Below, piece after piece: positions 34,330-44,811 of a stretch of DNA of 64,000 bases. Both the position numbers and the translations under genes were made by a program. Under the pieces are notes generated by a model. The model saw only the letters and a program-made list of their open reading frames with translations. It was not told the DNA's origin and ran no database searches. Source of the DNA: Patiria pectinifera (taxonomy: Eukaryota; Echinodermata; Asteroidea; Valvatida; Asterinidae); NCBI GenBank assembly GCA_029964075.1, contig CM057147.1:18807513-18871512 (forward strand), given 5' to 3'. Every line of letters starts with the position of its first letter. Position 1 is the first letter of the stretch.

Positions 34330-35362
34330 TCAGACATCCACAGTTTGTTGGGGGGTTTGATCCTTTGTGGATAGTGGCAGGTAGTCGATAGGAGCTTGAG
34401 TGGGACTCTCATTCTCTCCATCATCATTGCCCTTGACGCAAAGCTGGAAGCTTCTTCCCTCTGTAATACCAGAAAGTAAACAAGAAAATCACACTGTAAG
34501 TTGGAGACAGAAAAGCAGCACATTTAAGGAATTTGCAATCTAGGTCTTTGTACAATTTACAGTAAATGTTATGTTCTTGCTTTTTTAAATGGGCACAATT
34601 AAAATGAAATATACATCATTTGCTTTTGCTGTAATTTTCAGAAATGGATGGATTTGGGGGTTGCTTGTATATAGTAAATATTATTGCACCGACTTTTTTG
34701 ACGTTTTGGGTTCGTAGATGGTATAAAAACGAAGAAAAACAGTCATTTTCCTGTTGTCTGGTTCCCTGACTCCATTTAAAATGAAACGGAGCAAATTATA
34801 GACGTTGGGGAATTGTAAGGTCAGGGAAGCAGTCTAGCTTGCTTGTACCCGTTCATAGGTGTGTAATCGATTGCAAAGAAAACCGGACTAACTGAATATG
34901 GTCAATTGAGGCCAGCATTTCAAAAAAAGCCAGTGTTTTCCAACACTGGTCGGCCGACCATCGTTGGAAATTGATACGAAAATACCACTTTTCTTGAAAA
35001 TGACAGTATACCAGGTGCCATGCTTTTACAGGCTGATTTAGACGGTCATTCACTAACAGTTTAGCAAGGTATTTCAAAATAATTTACTACCCCGGTAACT
35101 TTATTTTTTGATGTTTGTAAATGTTGTATTTTCCCTTTAACGGCCGGTTTATACTTTGCACGAAAGCGAACATGAAAGCAAATTTGTGGAATCACTTCAG
35201 CAATTGGTGCTGCAAATTTGCAAAAGTGGAAGGCATTGCAATTCAAGTGAAATTTCGAAGCGAATGTTTCCAGATGTCAAATTCGATTCGCATTCGCGTC
35301 AAGTAGTTTCTGGTACTTGCCAAAAGGCCCGATGTGTGATGCAAAATGTTCTCGTAATGCAT
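34330..35362 (-). pseudogene. SLC22-type transporter relic G
   Basis: Two pieces remain. The last exon, complement(34330..34460), is still open and ends TVDV, with a usable ATTACAG acceptor and one odd change (STKDQ for STMDQ). The first ~58 bases of exon 1, complement(35305..35362), start ATG CAT TAC GAG AAC but carry a one-base insertion after ~9 codons. The remaining ~1.5 kb of exon 1 is gone, and a TTAA-flanked MITE (34599-35140) occupies the space. Unit-type upstream sequence continues to about 35970. G is probably the oldest surviving end of the array. Confidence 0.8.
34599..35140. mobile_element. TTAA-flanked MITE, 542 bp, opposite orientation
   Basis: Reverse complement begins TTAAAGGGAAAATACAACATTT, matching the left part of 33816-34269, with shared inner motifs GTAAAAGCATGGC, TTTTCAAGAAAAGTG and ACCTTACAATTCCCC. 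Its other end reads TTAAAATGAAATATACATCA. Together the two elements face each other around the last exon of relic G. Confidence 0.7.
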
Positions 35363-35639
35363 GTTGATTTCGTCAGTACTTGATCAGTGTGTCGGCAAGA
35401 GGCATTCATGAAAAGTTTGAGCTGAACTGTTGTATGTGGAATGGTGTGCTCCCTTTAAAACCTACTACATGTACTGGGTACCACCCTTTTAACCACGAAT
35501 CCATTCCATATACCCCAGCCCAAGGCACCTACAAGTACAACCTCTACATCCCACATTTGAAGGTGTTTTTTTTTTGTCGTCATATTGATCCTGACTCAGA
35601 ATTCAACCTGTGAATAGGACCTGTAAGGCGTTGCTGAAC

Positions 35640-35757
35640 CAGAATTCAGTGCATTCTTGGTTATTTATCAGGCGAAATCAGGCAACCACCAGCAATGACC
35701 TTGTATTTGGCAATTTGGCGCTCTGTAAATCCAGTTATTATTATTATTATAAAAGCA
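35640..35757 (+). mobile_element. SINE 3' fragment with ATT tail
   Basis: TTGTATTTGGCAATTTGGCGCTCTGTAAAT followed by an ATT repeat resembles the 3' ends of the SINEs at 10911 and 54114. It interrupts the decayed unit-type spacer upstream of relic G. Confidence 0.5.
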
Positions 35758-35974
35758 TTGTACGCAAGCACACAAGAAAGCAGACTGGACATATGTAAAT
35801 CTGAGTGTGTGCAATACCGTACTACTTTTGCACAATAGGTGTTCTGACAACTTTTGTGATTTTGTGACCTGCAGATTGGGGGGGGGGGGGGTTGTCACCT
35901 AAAAAATTCTGTATGACTGTATCCCCGTATGTATGCTAAAGTTTTTCAAATACTCTCATTCGCCATCCATCAGA

Positions 35975-36780
35975 GTAGATGCAATGCAACCATTCAAGCT
36001 GCCTTCCTCACCAGTGTTTGGTAGTCTTGCTAATAAGCTCATTTCAAAGTCGATGGTCTTGGAAATGTTGGCGCAGCATCTCGATAAAATTGTTAGCAAT
36101 CCTCATCCAGCGTGTTTGCAGAGCCACAAGAGTTACAGCGTTTGTTTATGGTGTAAATCGAGGACACACATGTGCAACATCATCGGACAGGGACCAAACC
36201 GAGGACTCCTCGGTTAGAAAACATGTACAAAACCAATGAGAGCTGTAGCGAAAAAGTTGAAGTACAAACAAAGGAAAAGGGAAAAGGAACACAAGAAAAT
36301 CCTTGATTTACACCACAAACAAACGTGTGTGTGCATGCAAAGGTAAACGTGAAAAAGTAAATTTGAGGCCCTGCAAAATTTCCAAGGATAATGATTTATA
36401 CTGGGAATTTAATAACGTCCTGAAACAAAACTACTCAATTAATATGCATGGAAATGAAAGGCAATTCTTAAAAGCGATTTTAAAAATTGTGTGTCTCACA
36501 CTTGTTACTTCATTGTTCTTGTAGCTTTCATGTACGGAATGATTTCTGCAAAGCTTGTAGGCCTACGTACGCAGTGTGTTTGTGCTTAAAATTGGTAATA
36601 GCTGCAGCTCACGATCATATTCCTTTGTTTGTTAATTTGCAAGACTGTGTCAACTGAGCAAATGCTAATTTTAAGTTGTCAGCTCTATGCATAAAGTATC
36701 TTTTAGTTTCTTTTGCTTCTAACTTGCCTTGTATTTCGGATAATAACCCCCCTCTCTCTCCCCACTAACCCTCTTCCTTA
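35975..36780. other. Non-coding stretch, no gene recognised
   Basis: Array homology fades near 35970. Short plus-strand frames lack an initiator in good context, and no domain is seen. Any first exon of the Cys-rich gene would be expected here, but I could not identify one. Confidence 0.45.
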
Positions 36781-36781
36781 G

Positions 36782-39718
36782 TCCTGTTGCTCTTGTGGGT
36801 CCCCCTCAACACCGTCTTGTTGTGGGACCAGTAACTCTTGTTCCTGTTCACACTGTGAAGTGAGTAACACCGGTCTCTCTCTTCCCCTTGAGTCAACTTT
36901 TGTCATCATCGCTATTTTTCATTTCATTCTTCCATTTGTACATACCATAAATATGTTGGACACAGTGATACTATGCCTGGTCGCATGTCACAGCAGATTG
37001 TCATGTCATCATTAAACATTTTGCTCGAACCGATCACCCCAAAACTGAAAAATTCTTATCTTAAAGATTGGTACCATCACTGTGGCAAACTTTGACTAAT
37101 TTTTTAAGATTACATATTTGAAACAATCTACAGCACCGAAATTAGATAAGGGGAGTTTCAGCTGTATCAAAAAAAAATTGAAACTAAAAAAGCTTCTGCT
37201 AAAATTCAGAAGGAAAACAAAAGCCGTCGGGAGTATCTGCTGCAAGCTGTATCGAATGACGTCGCGTCAAGGTACGGCTGTGCAATCAGACGACTGTTTT
37301 GTGCCACACTTCTACATGAGCATAGTGAATGTGTTTCACACATTTTGATTTACGATTTGGTCATGAATTGAAACAATTTAGGCCTATATTGTGACTATTG
37401 TCTTTATACAGCGCGTCTAGTTTCGAAGATTTAACAAAGGAGAAGAGAGGCACAGTTTTTAAAGGTCTTCTCTCTGGCAGTGCAGAATCAACAAAACGTT
37501 GGGAAGCTTGAGAATTTAACGCCAAAAGAGCATCCATGCATGTATATTTAATGCTGTTGAGAACCAATACATGCCAAGCAGCTTTGATTTTTGTGCGAGT
37601 GCGAAAGTCGTACCAAGACGTAAGCAAACCATAGACATAATAAAACCCGGACACGACATTTACTGTTTTTACGTTGTGAATTGTTTGAGCAAAACAGGCT
37701 GTGTCAAGCGGCCTGTGATGCTATGTTACGCGATGCGCGAATATCATGTGGCTTCAAATCACGCGCACACTTGCAAAGGTACGTAAGTGCGCAGCTGATG
37801 ATTTGGTTGGGTACGGTACAAGTGGGATTTTTGTTGAAATGTTCTATACGCGCAGTATTTTGCTCACAGACGCGAAAGCAAATGTCGTGTCTAGGTTTTA
37901 TCAGATGTCTATGAAGCAAACGGGCCTTTACTGTTTGCGGCCCTGACTGATGCAATTTTACGCTCTGGCTTTCGCAAAGGGGTGGGGCAGCTGTTTTACG
38001 TGTTTTACGAGTTTTATGAATGAAAATCCCTTTATTTATTTTTTGATGTTGAAGATTGTTTGAAATGTATAGAACCTTTAAAATTAGTCAATGTTTACCA
38101 CAATAATGTGACTGCTCTTTAAAGAATCCTATTTTGACGGAAATGATGGAGATAAGTCAGAAGGTGTAGGGTATGATTGGTTTTCATTGGATTGGTATGG
38201 GCACTGATTGGCTTTCATTGGAGTGCAGGTATGGGTACATCTACATGCAGGTGATTATGTAACGATGCAAACACTTTGGTATCAACAAGATGTTCCAAAT
38301 GTGCATAAAAAAGTCATTTTATTGAAGCCATCCGAGTCTCAAGATATCACAATTTCATTGCCTCATTTCTGTTTGTTTCAAGAAGGTTCATATTTTTTTT
38401 TAATCATATCCAGCATTTTTACAGATTTTGTTTAGATGTGGAACACACTCCCTGAAACGCTACCTCAAAGTTTGTTCTTGTTTAACATGGTGCATGCTCT
38501 GCAGGAAGAATGGCATGTATTGATAAACAAAAAATTTAAAGTCACAAGGGACAATCAAATATCCAAGGTCCATGATGTCTGTCTGGATATGGAACACATA
38601 TCCCCGAGTCTTCCAAACTCATTTAGATGTAAGCCCACATTGCGTATTCATGAATATATATTTTTTTTTCATTGGTCATTTTATATTACGTGAAAACCAC
38701 TGAATGATACAATTTTGGAACAGCCGAGAGCCTCTTAAAAAAAACAACTAAATCTTTAAGAACTAGTTTCAATTTTGGGGCTCTGCATCGTTGTCAGATT
38801 TTTTAAAAGAATATTAAAAAGGAAACCTGCTGAATAATCTATGAATCATTCTAAAGGTAACAATTAAAACATTTCAGGAAAAGATATCACTTTTGTTGCA
38901 TGTTTAAAATCCTTATTTACTAAAATCACATTGACATGTTTTCTCCAAAATAAACATAGTGTCAGTCTTTACATCAACATGGTGTGCCGATTATTATCAT
39001 AATTTGGATTGGTTCATAAGGTGGAGTTTTGCGTTAGGGTGATGTAAATCAAATTAGGTTTTGCCCTTCACCGACGTATAAACACTGTATACTCAGTGTG
39101 TTACCTCCCGAGTGAAAGTTGGGGAAAAAATCACTCGGGTGGGACTCGAACCCACGACCTCCTGCTTTCTATTGCAGACGTCTTACCACTTGACCACCGA
39201 GCTAACGGTAATAGTTTATGCGGTTCCCGCTGCTATGTACATCAGATTTGAACCAGCCAACTGATACAGGCCAAAATAGGGCCACTTCATCACATCACTT
39301 CTCTTGGTGTTCCGACTTCCATAATTTTTTAACTAGAGATGGTACCAGCATGCGTTTGTCACGGCAGTAATGCTGAGATTGTGCTCTTTTCAAATTTGTA
39401 ATAAAAATATTTTTGACCAGGGTCGACAAACATCTCATGTTGCTTGATCGCATCACATTTGTACATTGGGTTTTCAGTTTATAGAACAGACATTTGCAGA
39501 ACATGTTCATTTAAAAACCTGCATTAATTGGCTACAGGCAGTTTTACTTCATGCCACTTATTAGCCCTGCTACTGTACATGTAGTTTTCATCATTGGCAA
39601 TGTTGATCATGTTCTTTTCTGTGTTTTACCGCAGTGTGCCGGCTGTGACTGTGCCTGCCAGGCCCCAGAATGTGACACCATCGACTGCCTGTGCTTCAAG
39701 GTCAACATGCACAACTGA
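36782..39718 (+). CDS. Cysteine-rich small protein, two exons seen (5' end not found)
   Basis: Exon 36782..36859 follows a long pyrimidine tract ending CCTTAG and has donor GTGAGT. It encodes 26 residues with 8 Cys (SCCSCGSPSTPSCC ... CSCSHCE). Exon 39635..39718 follows TTTTACCGCAG, starts in the same phase (0), and encodes CAGCDCACQAPEC, DTIDCLCFKVNMHN and a TGA stop, with 7 Cys in the first 20 residues. The Cys-Cys and Cys-X-Cys spacing suggests a thiolate metal-binding protein (metallothionein-like) or the Cys-rich domain of an I-mfa/MDFI-like protein; I cannot choose. The start codon and any exon between were not found. The intron of 2775 bases contains a MITE at 37630-37913. Confidence 0.55.
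37630..37913. mobile_element. MITE with ~60-bp inverted ends
   Basis: Left end CATAGACATAATAAAACCCG then GACACGACATTTACT, and right end AGCAAATGTCGTGTCTAGG then TTTTATCAGATGTCTATG. These pair over ~60 bases with a few mismatches. A related but partial copy begins near 63585 (CATAGACATCTATGAAATAA, then GCGGCCTGTATAC). Non-coding. Confidence 0.7.
37914..39037. other. Intron of the Cys-rich gene, unremarkable part
   Basis: AT-rich with no clear repeat. A frame at 38436-38693 (start MWNTLPETLPQ) faintly recalls the C-terminal part of Tc1-type transposases, but nothing supports it upstream. Confidence 0.4.
39038..39206 (-). mobile_element. tRNA-derived SINE, second copy
   Basis: Reverse complement starts CCGTTAGCTCGGTGGTCAAG and carries GGTTCGAGTCC, CACCCGAGTGATTTTTT, AACTTTCACTCGGGAGG and CAAAACCTAATTTGATTTA, matching 19358-19525 from head to tail with few changes. 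It lies in the intron just before the last exon of the Cys-rich gene, on the opposite strand. Confidence 0.8.
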
Positions 39719-40700
39719 ATGTACTCATTTTGCCTCCAGCTGTAGAGGAATAACAAATAATACTATGCTCATGGCAATGCTGGAGGAATGTCTGTCGCCG
39801 CCATCAGGAGGTTTGCGAGTGTGCTCCGTGTACCCCTTCAACAGTTACATAAAAAAAACTTACAAAGGGAGAGTTGGGGGAGACTGGCAGGGACGTTCGA
39901 ACACATTCAAAGATGCGGCTATATGGAATTGGCGTACATTTAGAATACATTTAGTCAGTACTTCGCGCCATACGCACGCGAACCAATATGCGAACACCGT
40001 GTATTCCATCCACTGGGCTTAAGAAAGTGGTCAAAAAGCTCCATCTGCTGTTTGTGCACAGACCGTTATCATGCTGCCACCATTTTAGTCATGTTCCCTG
40101 TATTCAATATAAGTACTGAATGATAATTTTTTTGGTGCAAAAAGGAACCAGACTATTTTTCCTTGCAGCCTCGCTTGGTGGGAAAAAAAGCAAGATGGCC
40201 GCAATATGATAATGGTCTATTGGGGCACTACTTAAGTTTGTCATTGTTTTGAATTTGGCGCAAGTGCATTTTATTTTCTTGAGTAACTTCAAATGTATTA
40301 CTGCTTTCAGGTTGAATTGAAGCTAGGATTCATTTAAGCAGAGTGTTCCATCTCACCACATGGTAATGGTGTGCAGGAGGAGTGGGGCGGTGAGCCCCTT
40401 TTTCAGTTTCAAATTTTTACCCAGTTTGATACAATTATTGTCCTTTTGCAAGCCCGGAGTACATGTGTACTCACTCAGCACTACTGCACTGATCTATGGC
40501 TGGATGGTTGTGAACATGCTTTGTTATTGCCCTGTGGTCTGGGTACAATGAACACTTTCATCATGGAAGTTGAAAGGTGACTGCGCTTAAATAATAGCAA
40601 GCCCCATTCTACGTTTCCTGCTGCATGCACATGTCATAGCATAACTGCTGGGGAAAAGGAGCCACGTCCAGCGTGCATGTTGGATCTTACTGTGCTTGAA
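39719..40700. other. Region 3' of the Cys-rich gene
   Basis: No conserved frame. The first few hundred bases are likely 3' untranslated sequence of the Cys-rich gene. No AATAAA in a convincing place. Confidence 0.4.
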
Positions 40701-41066
40701 CAGGGCCATCGCTAGAGGGAGGGTGTGGGGGCGTATGACACCCACCCATTCATAATTTCTGTCGGCAAATCCATAATTGTTGTCGGCAAATGTGTAAAAT
40801 TGAGGGCCTTTTTTATATTCTTTTACTGTTGTTGGCAAATTTTGAATCGGAGGACTTTTTTTTTGGTTCTTTGTCTTTTGCTAGTCAAATATTTCGTTGC
40901 AAGTTTGTCGGCAAACTTTACTTTTCACGCCCATAACTTTTTCTGTTGGTAAATTTGAGGAAGTTTTTTTTTCGGCATGTGGAAAGTTTTGTATGCAAAC
41001 TTGTTGGCAAATTTGGTCCTACACCCCCTCCCCCTCCCCATTGAAAATGTTCTAGCGACGCCCCTG
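40701..41066. mobile_element. Inverted-repeat element with TGTYGGCAAAT repeats
   Basis: Ends are CAGGGCCATCGCTAGAGGG and TTCTAGCGACGCCCCTG, with G-rich and C-rich inner flanks. The inside holds at least six spaced copies of a TGTYGGCAAAT-like word (near 40760, 40783, 40832, 40906, 40946, 41001). No protein is encoded. Confidence 0.6.
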
Positions 41067-41124
41067 TGCTTGAAGATAATTCATTATACCACTTGCACTT
41101 GTGGAACACGAAAACGGGTGCATA

Positions 41125-41240
41125 CCTATGTTCCCCAATACTGATGTTCCCTGAAATCCTAAGCCTAACCCTAACCCTAATCCTAAGGATTTCGGGGAAC
41201 ATCGATATTGGGGAGCATAGGTATTGGGGAACATTGGGTA
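41125..41240. repeat. Inverted repeat around telomere-like CCCTAA units
   Basis: Left arm TATGTTCCCCAATACTG then ATGTTCCCTGAAATCCTAAG, centre CCTAACCCTAACCCTAATCC, right arm AAGGATTTCGGGGAACATCG then ATATTGGGGAGCAT. The right arm continues into another ATTGGGGAACAT. The CCCTAA core has about three units. Confidence 0.75.
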
Positions 41241-42308
41241 GACCCCCACGAAAACAAATAGTGTGTCTGTGTCCCACGTGCCAATGGGACACAGGTGCAC
41301 TACATTATTTTGTGTCTACCTGTTGCTCGTTGGATATCTCATAGGGTAATACGTATACACATTTCTGTTTGTAGAAAGTGTGTTTTTAAGTTTGTACTAA
41401 TGACTACATATGGGACAAGTTTGTGTTATATTGTGCATCTGGTTTGTTGTGTACTTGTAAATATATTAGCTCATATTGTTTGTGGAGTTTGTACTTTTTG
41501 TTGGTACTTTTTATCTTTTTGTTAGTTGTCGTAGTCGGTATTCAATCTTCGCCATTACCAAATGACGTGTCACCCTAAAATGAGCATACAGTCAAACTTT
41601 TTAAGAATTAGGATATTTTTATTTTTAGATTCTGCAGAACAAGAGCTTTCTAATGGTACATGTATATAACATATGAGGGTACAGAGTTCAGCTACAAAAA
41701 TATAGACTGCCAACGAAATTGACGTAGAACAAAATTCTGAGGAAATGGCATTAAAACAATCCTGCTGCTGTGTTACAGTGAATGAACAGTCAACTCATTA
41801 AATGTGATGAGAGAAGGTAGCACGGGCCTTTCAGATTGAGGTTTACCTGGGAAAAAAATATTAGCCACCCTTTCTAATTTTGGCTTAATTTGCTTCACTG
41901 TGTACTGTAAAACAGGAATTTCCGACGTTTTGCTCATTTCGTGCTGACAGGTCACAACTTGGTTGATGGTGGACAGATTTTGTCGAATGCTAATTTTTGA
42001 TCAAAGAAGCTTGTCAAAGATCAAAAAAAGACTGTACAATTGTACAAAAATGTTTTGTGAAACAGACAGTATACATAGTTTCTTTGCCCACCAATAAACC
42101 AGTTTGGTATCTCGATGAAGTAGTCCAGGTCAAAGGTCATTCGGAATAAAATTACTGACGTGATGTTGCGCAATATTACGCGATGATACGCAAACGTCCA
42201 TTCTGCTCATGATTCTGCTCGTAATAAATGCGCGAGCATCATGCGACCGTCTCCTTGCGCGTTCATGCGCCTTCGATGAGCATTCGATTATCCGGCATGA
42301 CCCGTGAC
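41241..42308. other. Non-coding stretch
   Basis: No gene or clear element. It becomes CpG-rich from about 42160 toward the next element. Confidence 0.4.
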
Positions 42309-42775
42309 CATAGAGATATATTAAATTACTAGAGCGCTAACTCCTCATTCTTGCGCGCGGAGACGCTTTGAAGCCGTCCTGGGCGCAGACATTTTGAATT
42401 CACGTGCGTGTTTGTAGAACATAATGGAATTTATGGATTGCATTTTGAAAGTGTACTCTAAATGCAACGCGCAAGTAGAACGTACGCAAACTTCTTACGC
42501 GTGTTACCGGGTTAATCATCCGCAGCGGATATGCGCAACCATTGCGCTGTTTGCGTAGAGCAAAATGACACGCTCATTTGCTGATCGTGCGTTTCGGTTT
42601 CTGGCGTTTCGGCTTCGATGACACACCGGTATGGAATACAAACGCAGATATGCAAATAGACGTACAAAATAGGTACAAAATTTCTAGTTCTCCATAGGTT
42701 TGTGCACAAACATGGATGCGCCCAGCAGACATCACTTTGTACATGAGTTAGCACTCTAGTTATTTAATATCTATG
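42309..42775. mobile_element. MITE with CTAGAGTGCTAACTC ends
   Basis: Left CATAGAGATATATTAAATT then ACTAGAGCGCTAACTC. Right end in reverse complement CATAGATATTAAATAACT then AGAGTGCTAACTC. The ~467-bp body is CpG-rich and non-coding. Confidence 0.65.
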
Positions 42776-44274
42776 CCCGTGACCCATCATTATGCGCATA
42801 CTGAACTGGTTTGGATATTTTTTAAAGGAAAACTTCTCTGATCAAATTACGAACCTCTTTCCAAAGATGTAAATACATGTATGTCACGATTTTGAGCCAT
42901 GTAAATAAAGTGCAGAGTGCCTTGCCTAGACAAAAAAGGACAGTTTATATGAAGTGTACATATTTTCATGTGATGTACAGTTTGTTGTTAGTCATCTGCT
43001 TCTGCATATATTCTGTGGTGCATCAATAGCTTTAAAAAGTCCCTGGTAACTTTGGCATTTCAAGCTGCATTCAAACTGTTTAATGGAAGAGTGGACCGTT
43101 TGCAGCTATCCAAAAAGTAACCGACCAAATTATTGTTGAAAAGCTTACTTGGTTTAAAGATAGTAATGGCACTACACTCTATGAGAAATTGTTTCTTCTG
43201 GTATGCTGTCTTTTGGAAGAAAACAATAAAAGAAGGTCAGTTCCAAAGGTGTGTCCATAAATGGGTGCTCGCAAATGTTGGCACGACGCATCACACACGT
43301 ACGCGTGCAGTCGCTATTATTCGTCGGTTCAGTGCGTGACATCACATATCTGCAATCAGCTGAATGAGAACATGTCCAGATGCTGATTTTGGACGCAACC
43401 CATCTATACATTTCAAAATATGACTGGGCAACTTTTGAATTGAAATCCAGATCCTAGAATATTGTTTTAATTTTCTCGGGAATTTACAGCATTAACAGAG
43501 CTGAAACTTCATCAGGTTGTTAATTGCTTCAAACAAAAAAAATATTCACAAATGACAAATGGTCCATTATACCTTTAAATTATTTGCCAACAGCTGAAGC
43601 CGCTTTCCATAGACACATGTGTAACTACCAGCTGTTGCCATTAATTTAGGGTAGGCTTCAGTATCATAAGTGACTGATAATGCACAAAATTCACGTTAGT
43701 TGCAGTACATGTATGGAGTCCCGCACTACTGAATATGGTGCAGAATCCTTGGCAATAGTTAAAGTTTGGCCTCAAGAAAATACATGTAAATTACCTGCAA
43801 TTTTAAATAAGCATGTTGAATTGGGTGCATCCCAACTGTGTTTTGTGAACCACTCACATCTTTATACAAATTAAATTTCTTTCTCAGTAGTATGCCAGGT
43901 AAGTGATTGCAAAAAGACAATTATCAAGGACCTTGAACATTTTTAGAAGCCTTGGATTAGACACCAAAAAGATGGACATATCTGTGTATGAAAATGAGAA
44001 AGCGTGTGAAGTTATTTAAAACAAGGAAGTAAATATCGCAGGATATGTGGGAGAAAGATTTCCTCATACGGTTAATTGCTATTTATTCATGGGAAAATGA
44101 TGGTCCATTCAAATTTTTTGTGATAGAAAAAACAAAACAATGTTTATTGCAATTGTCTTCATTTCTATAATTGAAAAAGACGATTTACATTTTATATGCC
44201 TTTTCTGAAATGTACTGTAAGTATACTCTTAAAAGTGTGAAAATTGGGGGGAACCTCAGCCTGAAAAACAGTTA
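42776..44274. other. Non-coding stretch
   Basis: Mixed AT-rich sequence. AACAGCTGAAGCC and TACCAGCTGTTGCC near 43590-43640 make a small inverted pair. No coding signal found. Confidence 0.4.
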
Positions 44275-44424
44275 CAATAGGCCTGAGACCTATAATGACG
44301 TCACACTGTGTTTACATGTGCCCTTCCTATGTGGTAGACAGTCCCTACTTCGTCTGGCGTCCCGACTTTGCTCCCATAAAAAAGGCGTATATGTAAACAA
44401 AGCCATTAGGTCTCAGGTCTGTTG
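44275..44424. mobile_element. Short MITE with CCTGAGACCTA ends
   Basis: CAATAGGCCTGAGACCTATA at the left and TTAGGTCTCAGGTCTGTTG at the right are inverted, with GTTTACAT and ATGTAAAC paired further in. About 150 bp, non-coding. Confidence 0.65.
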
Positions 44425-44549
44425 AAAAAAATAATTGTGAAATAAAAATGTGTCGTTGCATAATTTTTTTTTTTTAGGTCTGTATTTTTTTTATATTTTC
44501 GAGTCCTAGCTATTCAGGATTTCAAATTATAACAAAAGTGATTGTGATG

Positions 44550-44760
44550 CAGAGATGCCAACTTTACAGACTACAAAATAGTAATGATTCTTCCTGCAAT
44601 GAGTAATGCTAATGTAAATACATAGGACAACAGTCAAGTTTAAGAGTACTTTTCAGAGTAACCACAATGTTGGCGTATAGGACAGCTGGGATTTTCAAGA
44701 GTAGTAACATGCCTCAAAATCCTAATAATTACTCCAAAAGAGTAATGGTTGGCATCTCTG
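44550..44760. mobile_element. MITE at the 3' end of the protease gene
   Basis: CAGAGATGCCAACTTTAC and GTAATGGTTGGCATCTCTG form inverted ends, with GTAATGATT and AATAATTAC inside. It ends 51 bases past the protease stop codon and so probably lies in the 3' untranslated region. Confidence 0.65.
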
Positions 44761-44811
44761 TTGATGGTGTTGGTTTTAAAAAAAAAATGTAGTGGCATGA
44801 CCAGCCAGATG

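Noticed and set aside
36240-36345. First exon of the Cys-rich gene (frame containing VCACK before a GTAAAC donor)
   Set aside because: No ATG in frame in a good context, and the phase does not clearly fit the next exon.
38436-38693. 85-codon frame resembling a Tc1-type transposase end
   Set aside because: Only a short weak resemblance, with no inverted ends or upstream catalytic region.
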